From assembly GCF_000378405.1 (NCBI RefSeq), contig NZ_KB899638.1, positions 129,487 to 193,486 of the forward strand: a stretch of 64,000 bases of DNA, written 5' to 3'. This document shows, in pieces, positions 37,507 to 47,529 of this stretch. A program made the position numbers and the translations under genes. Every line of letters begins with the position of its first letter. Position 1 is the first letter of the stretch. The notes under the pieces were generated by a model. That model had not been told where the DNA came from, did no database searches, and saw only the letters and a list, made by a program, of their open reading frames with translations. Source of the DNA: Succinimonas amylolytica DSM 2873 (lineage in GTDB: Bacteria; Pseudomonadota; Gammaproteobacteria; Enterobacterales; Succinivibrionaceae).

Positions 37507-39793
37507 AACTATTAAATACTCCTAAGTAATAATTAAGATTATTTTCATCTTTTAAGAAAATTGAAGATCCTGTAACATCAAATGTTGAATCTTTTTGTTT
37601 ACATCTAAAACATGGTGTTGAAGATGTTATATAGGTCCAGGTTATACCTTTTTTGTACCAAAGATATTCTGGAATTATTCTGCAAATTGGATCTTTTCTA
37701 TAGTGGGAACGAGCTTCTTCGCTCCAATTTATCAGATATTCGACATTTCCATACCATTTTCGGAATTCTCCGCCTTTTAGATAGATCAGGTACCTCTGAT
37801 TGATACCAACATCTTTCCTATTAATCTCCCATATATATCTGAGAAATTTATCATTATTCCCTGTTTTATTTTGACCATCTGATATTGAAAATTCTTGGAA
37901 AAGTGGAAAATCAAAAACCTTTATAAATTTATCAGATAACCAGTAAGCTATAGGCGAACCAGGAATCTTCTTGAAGTTTTCTGAGGATGTGAGATATGGT
38001 GTGTTTTTACGTTTTAGGAAGGCTTCTGCTTTATCATTCTCGCCAAAGATATCAACAAGTCTTATATATGAGCCTTTAACAGTATTAGAAAATTCATTCT
38101 TTATTATAAATGCTGTTGTTGCAACAACTTCTCCCCCAAAACTATCAAATGCCCTGGTTCCTAAATGAGCCATAGACATAATAGTTTTACTAGAGAGAAT
38201 TTTGTCCCTTAATTTTTCAAATGATGAAAGGAACATCCAACTCTGCATTGTGATCATTGCAGAAAGGGCTTTATTTTTTGCAAGTTTAAAACTTCTCTCA
38301 ATTATTGTAGTACAAAGATCAGTTTTACTGTCAGGATAATTATCCTTGATCCATGCAGCCAATCTACCATTCATCCCTTTGGTTCCCATGTAAGGAGGGT
38401 TAGTTACTACTACGTGATATTTCTGACTTAGATAATCAGCTGTATTTAAGGCTTTTATTAGCTTGTTGTGGGTTTCCTGCGAGAATATATCATTGAGTTT
38501 TATATTTTGAAGTCTGACTAATACTTCTCTTGGATTTTGTAATTTAGGAATGATTAAAGAACCAAAATTATCAGCCTCATCAAATAGTTTAACTGTTTCT
38601 AAAACATCATAAGTTATAATGTCAGAACCAACTATATTCTGATAATCAGAGAGCTCTTGTTCAGTAAACTTTATCTTTTCCAAATGACAGATTTGAGGTG
38701 TAACATTTCTTCCAAAGACTCTTCGATCTTTTTCTCTTGCTTTCATCATTAAAGCAAAAGCAGCAAGTTCAGATGCTCGTTCATCAAGCTCAAGACCATA
38801 TAAGTTATTTTCAAGTATTAACTTTGGAATTTCGATATTGGAATAGCCTTGTTCTTCATAAATCTTATATAGGAGCTCAAAGGCGTAAACTAGCATATGA
38901 CCTGAACCACAGCATGGATCACAGACCTTTATTTCCTGAGGTGAGCTTACTTTTAGAAAGTCAGATTCAGGTTCTTGGCCCTCAATATAATATTCCATTG
39001 AATCTTTTAATGATGACTCAGGATGATTTAACATCCAAAGTCTTCCTAAGGAATTATCAACCAAATATCTTACAATCCACTCAGGAGTAAATAACTGTGT
39101 TGCTGCAGGTATGTTGTTAGGCTCAATCTTGATATTTTTCTTCAAATCAGCAAAGATTTTGTCTTTCTTTTCTGATATATAGTACTGATAAAGCCAACCA
39201 ATAATTTCAACACTCTGACAGTTATCTATCGTCATTGCATCACGTATGCTCTGCAGAATACTTTCTGGTGACAGCAAATCTGAAGGTAAAAGGTATTCTG
39301 AATAATCATCCTCAGTCTGAAACAGAAATGGCATTTTCTTATTCCAGTAATTACATTCAGAAATAAGAAGTAAACGATACACCTCCGCCTCAGGATTAGC
39401 TGACTGCGTAGAGCCATTTAAAAGATTGTTAATCTTTTCTTTTGTTGCTACAGAAACAACTTCATCATCAAAATAGTTACTTTTAGCCTCAGAGAGAATA
39501 CCTGGAATAGAACTACCTTCCTGTTCAGGCGATACGACCTTAGAATTGGTGTAGCCATTTAAATCCATGAAGCGTAGCGCACAGAAGCGATTGAACCAGA
39601 AATATGCAACTTTACGGATAAGAGATTCTTCTCCATATTTGTTTAAATCCTCACAGAGTTTTCTAAAAACATTTGGATGATTTCTATGAAGAATTCCGTC
39701 TAGTTTGATCGCCTGATCTAAACTGCTCTTTATTTGTGAGAATAAAATCTTTCGAGCTTCAGGAGCAAAGTTTTTTAATCTGGTAAAATCCAT
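37451..39793 (-). CDS. pglX: PglX N-terminal methyltransferase part, frameshifted
   Basis: BREX adenine-specific DNA methyltransferase, which marks the host DNA and is required for defence in studied type I systems. This 780-residue part has the SAM motif DPCCGSGHMLVYAFE near residue 288 and the catalytic NPPYMG near residue 461. It ends with aberrant residues after the A8 tract at 37491-37498; removing one A fuses it to the downstream frame and gives a protein of about 1158 residues, the normal PglX size. Without the C-terminal recognition part, the protein made from this sequence is probably inactive. Either phase-OFF or a sequencing/assembly error. Confidence 0.93.
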   Translation of the reverse strand: MDFTRLKNFAPEARKILFSQIKSSLDQAIKLDGILHRNHPNVFRKLCEDLNKYGEESLIRKVAYFWFNRFCALRFMDLNGYTNSKVVSPEQEGSSIPGILSEAKSNYFDDEVVSVATKEKINNLLNGSTQSANPEAEVYRLLLISECNYWNKKMPFLFQTEDDYSEYLLPSDLLSPESILQSIRDAMTIDNCQSVEIIGWLYQYYISEKKDKIFADLKKNIKIEPNNIPAATQLFTPEWIVRYLVDNSLGRLWMLNHPESSLKDSMEYYIEGQEPESDFLKVSSPQEIKVCDPCCGSGHMLVYAFELLYKIYEEQGYSNIEIPKLILENNLYGLELDERASELAAFALMMKAREKDRRVFGRNVTPQICHLEKIKFTEQELSDYQNIVGSDIITYDVLETVKLFDEADNFGSLIIPKLQNPREVLVRLQNIKLNDIFSQETHNKLIKALNTADYLSQKYHVVVTNPPYMGTKGMNGRLAAWIKDNYPDSKTDLCTTIIERSFKLAKNKALSAMITMQSWMFLSSFEKLRDKILSSKTIMSMAHLGTRAFDSFGGEVVATTAFIIKNEFSNTVKGSYIRLVDIFGENDKAEAFLKRKNTPYLTSSENFKKIPGSPIAYWLSDKFIKVFDFPLFQEFSISDGQNKTGNNDKFLRYIWEINRKDVGINQRYLIYLKGGEFRKWYGNVEYLINWSEEARSHYRKDPICRIIPEYLWYKKGITWTYITSSTPCFRCKQKDSTFDVTGSSIFLKDENNLNYYLGVFNSCVFKKNFRGAKSNNQFAG
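37491..37498 (-). repeat. A8 slippage tract in pglX
   Basis: Eight consecutive A on the coding (minus) strand at the exact point where the two pglX frames change over. Seven A would give ...C-V-F-K-K-I-L-E-V-L-N-P in one frame; ten would add a lysine. With eight, the frame ends after 14 aberrant residues. Confidence 0.9.
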
Positions 39794-39825
39794 TTACTAT
39801 CTCTTTATTAACAAGCTACTAACTA

Positions 39826-42800
39826 TTACTTTACCAATATATGTTGGCCAGATTTGATTGCCTCAAGCATAGAGCTCTTTAACTGTGCAAGATATCTATC
39901 AATATCGTCTTCTGTTTCCACAAGACTCTTATCAGTATTTACAACCAGATCTTTAATATTCTTTACAGTAGGGATAACTTTTGGCGGTATAGAAGTTATT
40001 GTTTGTTGTCCTTCTTGTTTATTATCACCATTACCAGATTCGACAGGTGTTACTACAGTATTCTCAGAATCATAAAGTCTGATTATTTCCCCATACAAAG
40101 AAGAGCTAAAATTTTTATCAAGATTGATTTCGAAATTTTGAATAAGCCCAAAGTCATATGTGTTGTTTAGACGTTCTTTCTCTTTCTCAACAAAAGAGCT
40201 TATCTTTTGTTGACTATCTACTGATAGTTTTTGATATCTATCCTGACTAAAAGCATCATCAACAATTTTGTTAAGCTTATTTGATACAGAGTCTTTAAAT
40301 GAAGATATTGCTGACTTAAATACTTCATCGTATTTCTCTTTTACATCATCAATTCTTCTTGAGATTGCAGTATTAAAGAATTTCTCCTTTAAACAAAGTT
40401 CTTTTATCTCATCAAATTTAGATGCAACCTCAGTAAATCCGGTAAGGTCAGGTCTAGAAGTTGAAATTTCGTGGAAATTGATTGGTTGACGAATAATTAA
40501 ATTGAATGATTCAGAATAATTCTTTTTTCGATTTGAATTATTCATAAACTCACTCAGTGGTTCTAAATATTTAACCCAGTCATCAAGAAGAATTTTTTTG
40601 ATTTTTGTCCCTGAAATCTTATCATCTAGTTTGTCATAAATACTCTCTACCTGCTGGCAGTTAGCCATATGTGCTATAGTCTTGATAGCATTCTCTACAG
40701 CTTCACACTTTGGCCAACCTCTATTGGTTAATTCATTTTGAATTTCTTGTAGTTTTGCTGCTCTGTCTTTGAACTTTTCTACTGCGACTTTAGCAACATC
40801 CTTGCCGTCATTTCTTTCACAAGGAACACCAAAATATTCCTTCAGAAACTTTTTTAATTCGATAATACAGCTCTCAGGAATTTGAGTTTGCAGTTTTACT
40901 AACAATCCCTGTTGGGCACGGGTGTTTCTGAGCGAATCTACAAGCTCTTTGCCTTGCAACTCCTGATTAGTACCATTGGAGAAACTTATGATTTTTCTGG
41001 CATATAGGTGGGCAAGCAGACATGGCACTGCAGGATATACCCAACCATAAGGAATTTTCTCAAAATTGTTTCTTATTCCGTTAACAGAAACACTCATGCC
41101 GTTTCTTTGACAGCCTTCAAGGAAAGATTTAATTTCTGTTTCTGCTGCTGAAATAGTGGTAATAGTAGATGTGCTTATAATTGAAGAAATCTGTCCTTCA
41201 TCAAATATAGTTAAATTAGGAACGATATTGCGTTTGTAATAAGCTTTGCTTACCAACTTTAAAAAGCCTTTTTCAATTCTGCCTTTGGCATCTGAACCTG
41301 TTGCTCCTGTAACGTCATCTCCAAGAGCAAAAAGTTTTGCTCTTTCTAAGAGTTCAGAAAGCATGTCCAATAAATCCTGTTCACGATTATTATTTTGGGC
41401 ACCTTTCTCCAGGATTATCGCTTGTATCATTGGAGAATTTCCTCCAGCAGAACTGTTTTGGCGAACAAATTTCTGTGTTCTGCAGAATTTTTGTAACTCT
41501 GGATACAGCTTGTCATCATCAGGAAGCACAACAACTAATTCTTTCTCATTAGCTCTCTCTGACATCCACTCGCTAGGAGATTTTCTAACGGACAGCGGAG
41601 ATATCAGATTAATGCCAAGTTCAGCTGGCTTTCCATATGGGGTACAGTCGATAATAGTGGTATATGAATGATCTCCACCTGTTTCTGGATCTCTTATCTT
41701 TGTTCCTTTCAATATCTTTTTGAAGAACAACTCATTGATTTTGTCGTTTAATTCAGAGTTATCTACAGATGTATTATTGATACTCTCTTCAATATCCTTT
41801 TCATCATCTGTTAAGAAGCTGTATTCTGTACCGTGTTTTTCAATATAGGTTTCTCTTACTAAACGGTCTAAAGCTTCATCAACTTTCTGACGAAGGCTAT
41901 TTCTATCCTCATCAAAAGCAGACTGCATGAGAATAGTAATGTTTTGAATTGTTGCTTTAAATCCATCTACATATTTAACCAGTAATAAAGCCTTTAAAAC
42001 TTTAACCGCAAATACATCTGGAAGACTGGTTTCAGCTCGTAAGATTGCACCTTGATTACGAGATTTAATTTGATTTCTAATGCCTTCAAACATTAAATCA
42101 AAGCTTGCTATAGTTCCTGTAGTCTGATTTTCAAGAGTTTTTACAACCTCTTGGAAGACTCCAAGCATTGATCTCTCACCTACAGAACTGTGTTTTCCTT
42201 CAAATGCATTTTTATCAGATAAGGCACGAATACAGTCTTGGAATAAATCAAACTGATAAGGAACAAATGGATAACAGTCTATAAAGTTTTCATCATCTTT
42301 GTAGTTTCTGTAAGTTCTTGACTGATCTACAAAGTTAAACAGAGTTTTGAAGTTATTCTTTTCTCTGTCATATATATTCTGTAATTCTGGTTTACATTCG
42401 GTCTTCTTATCTAAAAGACGTTTTTGAATGACCTCTGCTACATCCTGTGATGATAATTTTATTCTGAGCTTAAATCTGTCCTGAATTTTGGAGAAGTCAT
42501 TACTCTGCTGTTTGCTTTCGGAGCCCATTACTGTTTCCATATCTTCCTGGGCTGTTACAATAATCCATGCCTGACTTCCACACTTAGTGGTTAAGGTTTC
42601 GGATATAGTTTGCAGATTTAGCATCAGCTGGACATTGTCCGCAATATACTGACCAATTTCATCAACAAAGAAATTTAATCTGAAGTTTTTTCCTTTTTTC
42701 TTTACATAATCACTTACTAAAGAACAAAAATCACCAGGAGACATTGAGAATGAGTCTTTATAGCCTTTTAACGTTCCTTTATAGTCGTCAGGAGTTCCTC

Positions 42801-43458
42801 CTTTGATTTTAGCTAAAGCCTTGGCCACAAAAACGTCAACCATGAACAGCTTTTCTCTGTCCTTCTCCCAGTTCTTACCCGTTATCTCCTGATATGCCTG
42901 TTTAAAAGCATCAAATTCACCATCCTGATCCAAAATTCTTTCCAATTTAGCGATGTATGGCTCTTTTCCATAATATCCACAGTGTTCATTAAAAACACGT
43001 AAAAACACCCCCAATAATGCGCTGGTATCGGTTTTATTAATTGCTGATGCTTTCTGATCAATGTTAAAAAGAATATTCTCAGTCTGATATTGTGTAACCG
43101 ACTTCTTTAGACTTGCTTTTAAAAGACTGTCGTTAACGTTGGTTAATCGGTCTAGAAATAAATCCATGGAGCTGTGGCCACAAATCTTCCGATCCTGAAG
43201 GATAACAGCAAGCATTTTTAATAGATGAGATTTGCCAGAACCAAAGAAGCCAGAAATCCATACACCATTACCTCTGGCCCCATCATAGTCATTATATGCA
43301 TCTATAAATTCACTTAGATTCTTGGCAATATCGTTAGTAACCACATATTCTTCTATTTCATTTTTGAGATTTAACTCATCATTATCATCCGCTTTGATAA
43401 CACCGTTTATTGAGCGATTGATGTCTTTTTTAAATAAATCATGAATTACTGTGGTCAT
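39826..43458 (-). CDS. brxC: BrxC, large BREX ATPase
   Basis: A 1210-residue P-loop ATPase (PglY/BrxC type) with Walker A GFFGSGKSHLLKM near residues 68-80 and a VDEIGQYI Walker B-like motif near residue 267. The C-terminal half is long and coiled. BrxC is one of the six type I BREX proteins and is essential for function in characterised systems. It lies between brxB and pglX in the canonical order with 17 and 32 bp gaps. The frame is intact. Confidence 0.95.
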   Translation of the reverse strand: MTTVIHDLFKKDINRSINGVIKADDNDELNLKNEIEEYVVTNDIAKNLSEFIDAYNDYDGARGNGVWISGFFGSGKSHLLKMLAVILQDRKICGHSSMDLFLDRLTNVNDSLLKASLKKSVTQYQTENILFNIDQKASAINKTDTSALLGVFLRVFNEHCGYYGKEPYIAKLERILDQDGEFDAFKQAYQEITGKNWEKDREKLFMVDVFVAKALAKIKGGTPDDYKGTLKGYKDSFSMSPGDFCSLVSDYVKKKGKNFRLNFFVDEIGQYIADNVQLMLNLQTISETLTTKCGSQAWIIVTAQEDMETVMGSESKQQSNDFSKIQDRFKLRIKLSSQDVAEVIQKRLLDKKTECKPELQNIYDREKNNFKTLFNFVDQSRTYRNYKDDENFIDCYPFVPYQFDLFQDCIRALSDKNAFEGKHSSVGERSMLGVFQEVVKTLENQTTGTIASFDLMFEGIRNQIKSRNQGAILRAETSLPDVFAVKVLKALLLVKYVDGFKATIQNITILMQSAFDEDRNSLRQKVDEALDRLVRETYIEKHGTEYSFLTDDEKDIEESINNTSVDNSELNDKINELFFKKILKGTKIRDPETGGDHSYTTIIDCTPYGKPAELGINLISPLSVRKSPSEWMSERANEKELVVVLPDDDKLYPELQKFCRTQKFVRQNSSAGGNSPMIQAIILEKGAQNNNREQDLLDMLSELLERAKLFALGDDVTGATGSDAKGRIEKGFLKLVSKAYYKRNIVPNLTIFDEGQISSIISTSTITTISAAETEIKSFLEGCQRNGMSVSVNGIRNNFEKIPYGWVYPAVPCLLAHLYARKIISFSNGTNQELQGKELVDSLRNTRAQQGLLVKLQTQIPESCIIELKKFLKEYFGVPCERNDGKDVAKVAVEKFKDRAAKLQEIQNELTNRGWPKCEAVENAIKTIAHMANCQQVESIYDKLDDKISGTKIKKILLDDWVKYLEPLSEFMNNSNRKKNYSESFNLIIRQPINFHEISTSRPDLTGFTEVASKFDEIKELCLKEKFFNTAISRRIDDVKEKYDEVFKSAISSFKDSVSNKLNKIVDDAFSQDRYQKLSVDSQQKISSFVEKEKERLNNTYDFGLIQNFEINLDKNFSSSLYGEIIRLYDSENTVVTPVESGNGDNKQEGQQTITSIPPKVIPTVKNIKDLVVNTDKSLVETEDDIDRYLAQLKSSMLEAIKSGQHILVK

Positions 43459-43475
43459 ATCATCCTCATCTATTT

Positions 43476-44090
43476 TTAAATCTGGTAATCAAGTAAATTT
43501 TCAGCTCGGTAATATTTATCACCTGGCATAATATTAAATAAGTCTAGGGAATCGCCTTTGGTTTCTGAGTGACTGTAGCTTCCAGGAAAGAACATTACCG
43601 TTGGCTGTTCTTCAATAGTGCTTTGAAGATTATTTAATACTGTATGAGAGCGAATATAAGGGTAAATTTCCCCAACACCTGTTATAAAAGCAACATCGAA
43701 CTGTTTATCTGCAATAATCTCTCTTATCTTTGGAATAAGGTTGGATTGAGGATCTAACAGACTTTGAAACATGTCTAGAAGATCATCTTTCTCATAAGAT
43801 GATTCATCTTCAATAATTGAGTCAAAAACTTCTCTTTCCTTTAACATCTCAATACATATCTTGTAGAGATTTAAATGAAGTATTTCTATTCCCTTCTCAA
43901 CTTTTAGTTTTTTGATTACGTTTATAACGTCATCCTCAATTTTTAAAGCATCCTCAGGAGAAAAAGGAAAGATAAAAAAAGGGACTTCTTTACCTAATCC
44001 TTGTTTATTTAAAAATCTTTCTGAGGAAACAACTTTGACAAGATGATTAAATATCTCGTCATAAGGAAGGAATTTTCCGTTCAAAATCAT
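43476..44090 (-). CDS. brxB: BrxB, DUF1788 BREX protein
   Basis: A 204-residue protein with the DUF1788 pattern: GEIYPYIRSHTVLNNL followed by TVMFFPGSYS near residues 140-175. It interacts with PglZ in other systems (family knowledge). Its start overlaps the brxA stop by 4 bp. Confidence 0.93.
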   Translation of the reverse strand: MILNGKFLPYDEIFNHLVKVVSSERFLNKQGLGKEVPFFIFPFSPEDALKIEDDVINVIKKLKVEKGIEILHLNLYKICIEMLKEREVFDSIIEDESSYEKDDLLDMFQSLLDPQSNLIPKIREIIADKQFDVAFITGVGEIYPYIRSHTVLNNLQSTIEEQPTVMFFPGSYSHSETKGDSLDLFNIMPGDKYYRAENLLDYQI

Positions 44091-44710
44091 GATTGTAATA
44101 ATCTCTTAATGTCTGCATCGTAAATTGGTAAAAAAGATAGATCGTTGGGTGAATTATTCGCAACGCATTTACAGAAATCATTTGATAAGAATACAGGTTG
44201 AATATAGTTATCCTTTGTTAATAGACCTGCTTCTTTTGCTGAATTAATTATTCTCCCTCTTATTTTATTTTTCATCTGTGTAGAAACATTATCCAATTCA
44301 CTATTGGATGAACTTAAATCAAAATAAAAAGCATTAAAATCATCAAAACTAACTTCTGTTTTAAGATTTAAAAAACTCTCTCTAAGAAGCTTTACTGCAA
44401 ATTCTCTTGCCAATCTATTAGCTCTACACAATGCGATCCATAGTAATAGATGTTGCTCGTTATCATTTGCCTGGTTTAAAAAATAATATATTTCTGTCTC
44501 AGATAAATATCTAACTCTACTGAGCACTTCATTTACATATCGTTCTCTCGAAGATACAGCATTTTTTTGAGCTAAATTTTTCTCAATGGCAATTTTTCTA
44601 ACAGATAACCAATCTTTTTCCTCATCATATAGAGATATCATCTCCGAAGATAAAGGAAACATCAGGTTGTCTATCATAGAAAATTTGAATTTTTCATTTG
44701 GTAATATCAT
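44087..44710 (-). CDS. brxA: BrxA, DUF1819 BREX protein
   Basis: A 207-residue winged-helix protein of the DUF1819 family, the first gene of a type I BREX operon. The central region WIALCRANRLAREFAVKLLR is typical of BrxA, which has been shown to bind DNA in other species. AAAAGG lies a few bases upstream of the ATG. No WYL-type brxR regulator is found upstream, so regulation must differ from operons that carry one. Confidence 0.92.
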   Translation of the reverse strand: MILPNEKFKFSMIDNLMFPLSSEMISLYDEEKDWLSVRKIAIEKNLAQKNAVSSRERYVNEVLSRVRYLSETEIYYFLNQANDNEQHLLLWIALCRANRLAREFAVKLLRESFLNLKTEVSFDDFNAFYFDLSSSNSELDNVSTQMKNKIRGRIINSAKEAGLLTKDNYIQPVFLSNDFCKCVANNSPNDLSFLPIYDADIKRLLQS

Positions 44711-44885
44711 GACGTAACCTTTTCTCTATAGATCATAATCGTTCCAGATTTTGATAGTTGTTTTAAAATTCTTCATAACAATCTGAATATCTGCAATCGG
44801 TGGTTTTAGGATTCTTTGGAAAAGCTAATGAAATACTTTTTCCTTAGCCTTAGTATTTACAGAATTTTATAATATCCTCTTTTTT

Positions 44886-45452
44886 TTACTTATTGATACG
44901 CTTCAAGGTAGATCTGCTGATACCTGTCATTGCTACTACATCAGCATAGGTATTTGTTTTAAGCAGTTCACGGGCATGATTTATTTGAGCCTCCGTAAAT
45001 TTTTTCGGGCGCCCTTCCTTAAAATTAGGATCAGTCCTGGCAATCGCCTTTCCTTCCTTCGTTCTCTGAACAATCATGTCTCTTTCAAATTCCGAAAAAG
45101 CCAGCATCACGTTACGGATTAATTTCCCGGCCGGGGACTCATCAATGATACCGATATTAAGGACATGAACTTTAATTTGTCTTGCAGCCAGATTTTCAAT
45201 AAGTTCGATTCCCTGTGTCAGATTTCTGGCTACACGATCCAGCTTGGTAAAAATCAAGGTATCCCCGGGAGCAATTTTATCAAGCAGCTTATTTAGCTCC
45301 GGTCTGTCTGTTTTTGTTCCGGTAAAAGCATCGGCGTAAATTTCCGTAGCCCCTGCTTCCCTTAAGGCTATTTTTTGAGCATCGAGGGAGTTTCCGTCTC
45401 TCGCCTGACACTGAGTACTGACTCTTGCATATCCGTAGTTCTTTTTCACCAT
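44886..45452 (-). CDS. Serine recombinase of resolvase/invertase family
   Basis: A 188-residue recombinase: catalytic Ser12 in YARVSTQ, the [11 protein letters not shown] and [11 protein letters not shown] segments, [12 protein letters not shown] before the long E helix, and a C-terminal helix-turn-helix ([18 protein letters not shown]). It resembles Hin/TnpR-type enzymes. It is at the upstream border of the BREX operon and has a strong palindrome about 80 bp before its start, the likely recombination or operator site. It may resolve or invert DNA of the element. Confidence 0.95.
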   Translation of the reverse strand: MVKKNYGYARVSTQCQARDGNSLDAQKIALREAGATEIYADAFTGTKTDRPELNKLLDKIAPGDTLIFTKLDRVARNLTQGIELIENLAARQIKVHVLNIGIIDESPAGKLIRNVMLAFSEFERDMIVQRTKEGKAIARTDPNFKEGRPKKFTEAQINHARELLKTNTYADVVAMTGISRSTLKRINK

Positions 45453-45533
45453 TTTTGCCTAATTTTACCAATGACTTTTGACCCTAGGTTTTGATACCCT
45501 TTCAGGCATTGATTTTACGTGGTTGCTGGGAGA

Positions 45534-45560
45534 GGTTCAAAACTTTTAAGTTTTGAAACC
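45534..45560. promoter_or_regulatory. Palindromic res-like site upstream of the serine recombinase
   Basis: GGTTCAAAACTT and AAGTTTTGAAACC are arms of an almost perfect palindrome with a TT centre. Its size is that of a dimer site for small serine recombinases and it lies just upstream of the gene, a usual place for a crossover or operator site. Confidence 0.6.
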
Positions 45561-45660
45561 ATGTTAAAAATAATAATAACGTTCCAGAAAAACCTTGTAA
45601 TCAAAAAATTGCCTGATAACTAAATTTATTTGATGTTCATTGAGGTTTGCTCTTCTATCT

Positions 45661-45774
45661 ATGAGTGGAGTGCAAAAAGTCGTTCTTGAACAAAAACCGA
45701 ATAAACGAAGCCTTTATTTTAGCCATCCGTTTTCTCGCAAAATGTCCTTTTTTGACTTTTTGCACCAGACTCAT
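45661..45774. mobile_element. MITE-like element with 21-bp inverted ends
   Basis: The ends ATGAGT-GGA-GTGCAAAAAGTC (45661-45681) and its inverted partner (45754-45774) match at 18 of 21 positions and enclose about 70 bp with no gene. This is the form of a non-autonomous element derived from an insertion sequence. No transposase with these ends is in the window. No clear target duplication. The adjoining 45775-46050 has no gene that I can support. Confidence 0.6.
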
Positions 45775-46052
45775 CTATATTAATAGAAGAGAATAGACAA
45801 ACGTTGTTGTTGTTTTTGAAAATTAGCCATAGTAACATCAGATGTACAATGTTATGTTTTTACAACAATACTGTGAAAAGGGGACTTTTGTTAGTACAAG
45901 TACTCAGAATTGATAATTCTATCATAAAGTATACCCTTTTGTTACTCTCCGTTCACAGTAATTCCAAAAAAACGAACGCTACAAGAATCTCTGTCCTTGC
46001 AGCGTTTGTCTGTTCTCAAAATAGGGCGGGGAAGGCGGAACCTTGTATAAGC

Positions 46053-46808
46053 TTACAACTTGAAATAGTAGGTCTGCCCATATTCCTTGCCGTCTATCAG
46101 AACATCAATGTAATGAAAGGTATCCGTACAACCTTTGGGTTCAGGATGGCATCCCTGATTACCGCAATTAGAAACGCAATGCCTGTCCTTAACATATGAA
46201 GCTTCAGAATTTCCGTAGCTAAGGCAGGTTTTCTTCTGAGATGGCCCATATGGTGTGTATACCGTCTCTTCGGAATAGCTGGTGCAGATTTTCTGAGAGG
46301 GGATGTATGCAGCCTCATTGAACTTAGCTGAAAAAGTGGAATTACTTAATCCGTTAAGGGATAATCCGTTGATAGTGTAATTTGTCATACAAGAGGAGAA
46401 AGATGGCAGGGGGAACTTGCCTTTCTTAATTCTTCGCAGCATTTCGTTATGGGGAGATCGGCACTGGTCTCCAGGAAATCCAGCAGGAAGACATAACCAA
46501 ATGGCACAGCCGTTGTCGTAACTCTGATCCGTATTAGAAAGGGCGTTTTGCTGCTCATCATTCAGTCTATAGTAATCAATATCAACCTCCGAATCAGCAT
46601 TGAGTGCCTCTGACACGATATCATCATTTACAAGAATCTCTGATTCAAGCAGTGGTGATGGATCTGTTTTCGCTATATTACTGTAAGCATTCTCAAACTC
46701 TTTGATGTCAACCGTGTCCGGCAGTATCAGTTCTTCTGCCGTTAACGGCGAACAGAAAAGACTTAGAGACAATAGTTGCAACACAAATACCGATTTTTGC
46801 ATTATAGC
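46053..46808 (-). CDS. Secreted cysteine-rich protein, possibly TrbM-like
   Basis: The likely start is one of the internal methionines at MAIMQKSVFVL, giving a signal peptide ending SLFCSPLTA; the start is uncertain. The mature part has an acidic N-terminal region and then CAIWLCLPAGFP, a C and KFPLPSFSSC, a Cys-rich block recalling TrbM-type transfer proteins (C-x-x-x-L-C-L...C...L-x-x-C). A second Cys-rich region near the C-terminus (HCVSNCGNQGCHPEPKGC) suggests several disulfides. About 250 residues, periplasmic or surface. Isolated gene on the border between cargo and Tra2. Family assignment tentative. Confidence 0.65.
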   Translation of the reverse strand, partial: AIMQKSVFVLQLLSLSLFCSPLTAEELILPDTVDIKEFENAYSNIAKTDPSPLLESEILVNDDIVSEALNADSEVDIDYYRLNDEQQNALSNTDQSYDNGCAIWLCLPAGFPGDQCRSPHNEMLRRIKKGKFPLPSFSSCMTNYTINGLSLNGLSNSTFSAKFNEAAYIPSQKICTSYSEETVYTPYGPSQKKTCLSYGNSEASYVKDRHCVSNCGNQGCHPEPKGCTDTFHYIDVLIDGKEYGQTYYFKL

Positions 46809-47061
46809 CATCTCCTTAACAATCATGTTTTGCGATGGCTTATTCTATCACACCAGTTATTATTGTTATACCATTGCTGTCCAAGCATAAAACGCGAAAA
46901 GTATGGTCTTATGGGAAGTATTTTCTACTTCATGAATTTCTTGCATAGAGGTTTCAGATGCTTTACATCAGGCGCTTTTGATAATTTCTGAGTCCAAAAG
47001 GAATTGATTCCAACACCAAATATGAGTAGAATCGCCACCATTTCTTATGAGGTGTTTTGTT

Positions 47062-47469
47062 ATGCTTAAGGCTTTGTTATTAGTTATTTCTCTTATTTTC
47101 CTCCATCCTGCATTTGCAGCAATCTCTGAGGATGAGGCATTAGACATGATTTTCGATTGTGACGCACAATCTAAATGGAAATATGAGGATGTACGAATGA
47201 AGAAAGCGTTCTACACTGTTGTCAAAAATCTGGCACAAGAGCATCAGGATCTTTCAGATTACCTTGATCTGTTGGCCGTGTGTTCAACTTCTCCGGAATG
47301 TGCCGACTATCCGCAAAATGGAGCTTTGAAAGCCTCCAAATACTGCGGAAAAACAGTGAGATTTTATTTTGAGGATACAAAGGAAGTCTTCATGAAAAGA
47401 TCTGTCAATACGATAAGCGACAGCGTTCCTGCTAAGAAGAAACTTATCGAATTCTACAATAACCACTGA
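47062..47469 (+). CDS. Small secreted protein of unknown function
   Basis: The ATG at 47062 is preferred over 47047 because GAGG is well spaced before it. The 135-residue product begins MLKALLLVISLIFLHPAFA, a standard signal peptide, followed by a helical mature protein with five cysteines (FDCDA, AVC, PEC, YCG). No family recognised. It is divergent from the other secreted gene and may be part of an entry-exclusion or surface function; this is inference from position, since the Trb block lacks trbK. Confidence 0.7.
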   Translation: MLKALLLVISLIFLHPAFAAISEDEALDMIFDCDAQSKWKYEDVRMKKAFYTVVKNLAQEHQDLSDYLDLLAVCSTSPECADYPQNGALKASKYCGKTVRFYFEDTKEVFMKRSVNTISDSVPAKKKLIEFYNNH

Positions 47470-47529
47470 TTTCATATTAAGAAAGCAAATTCTAACCCTG
47501 TAAGGGGACACAACTATTTTGCTCAACTT

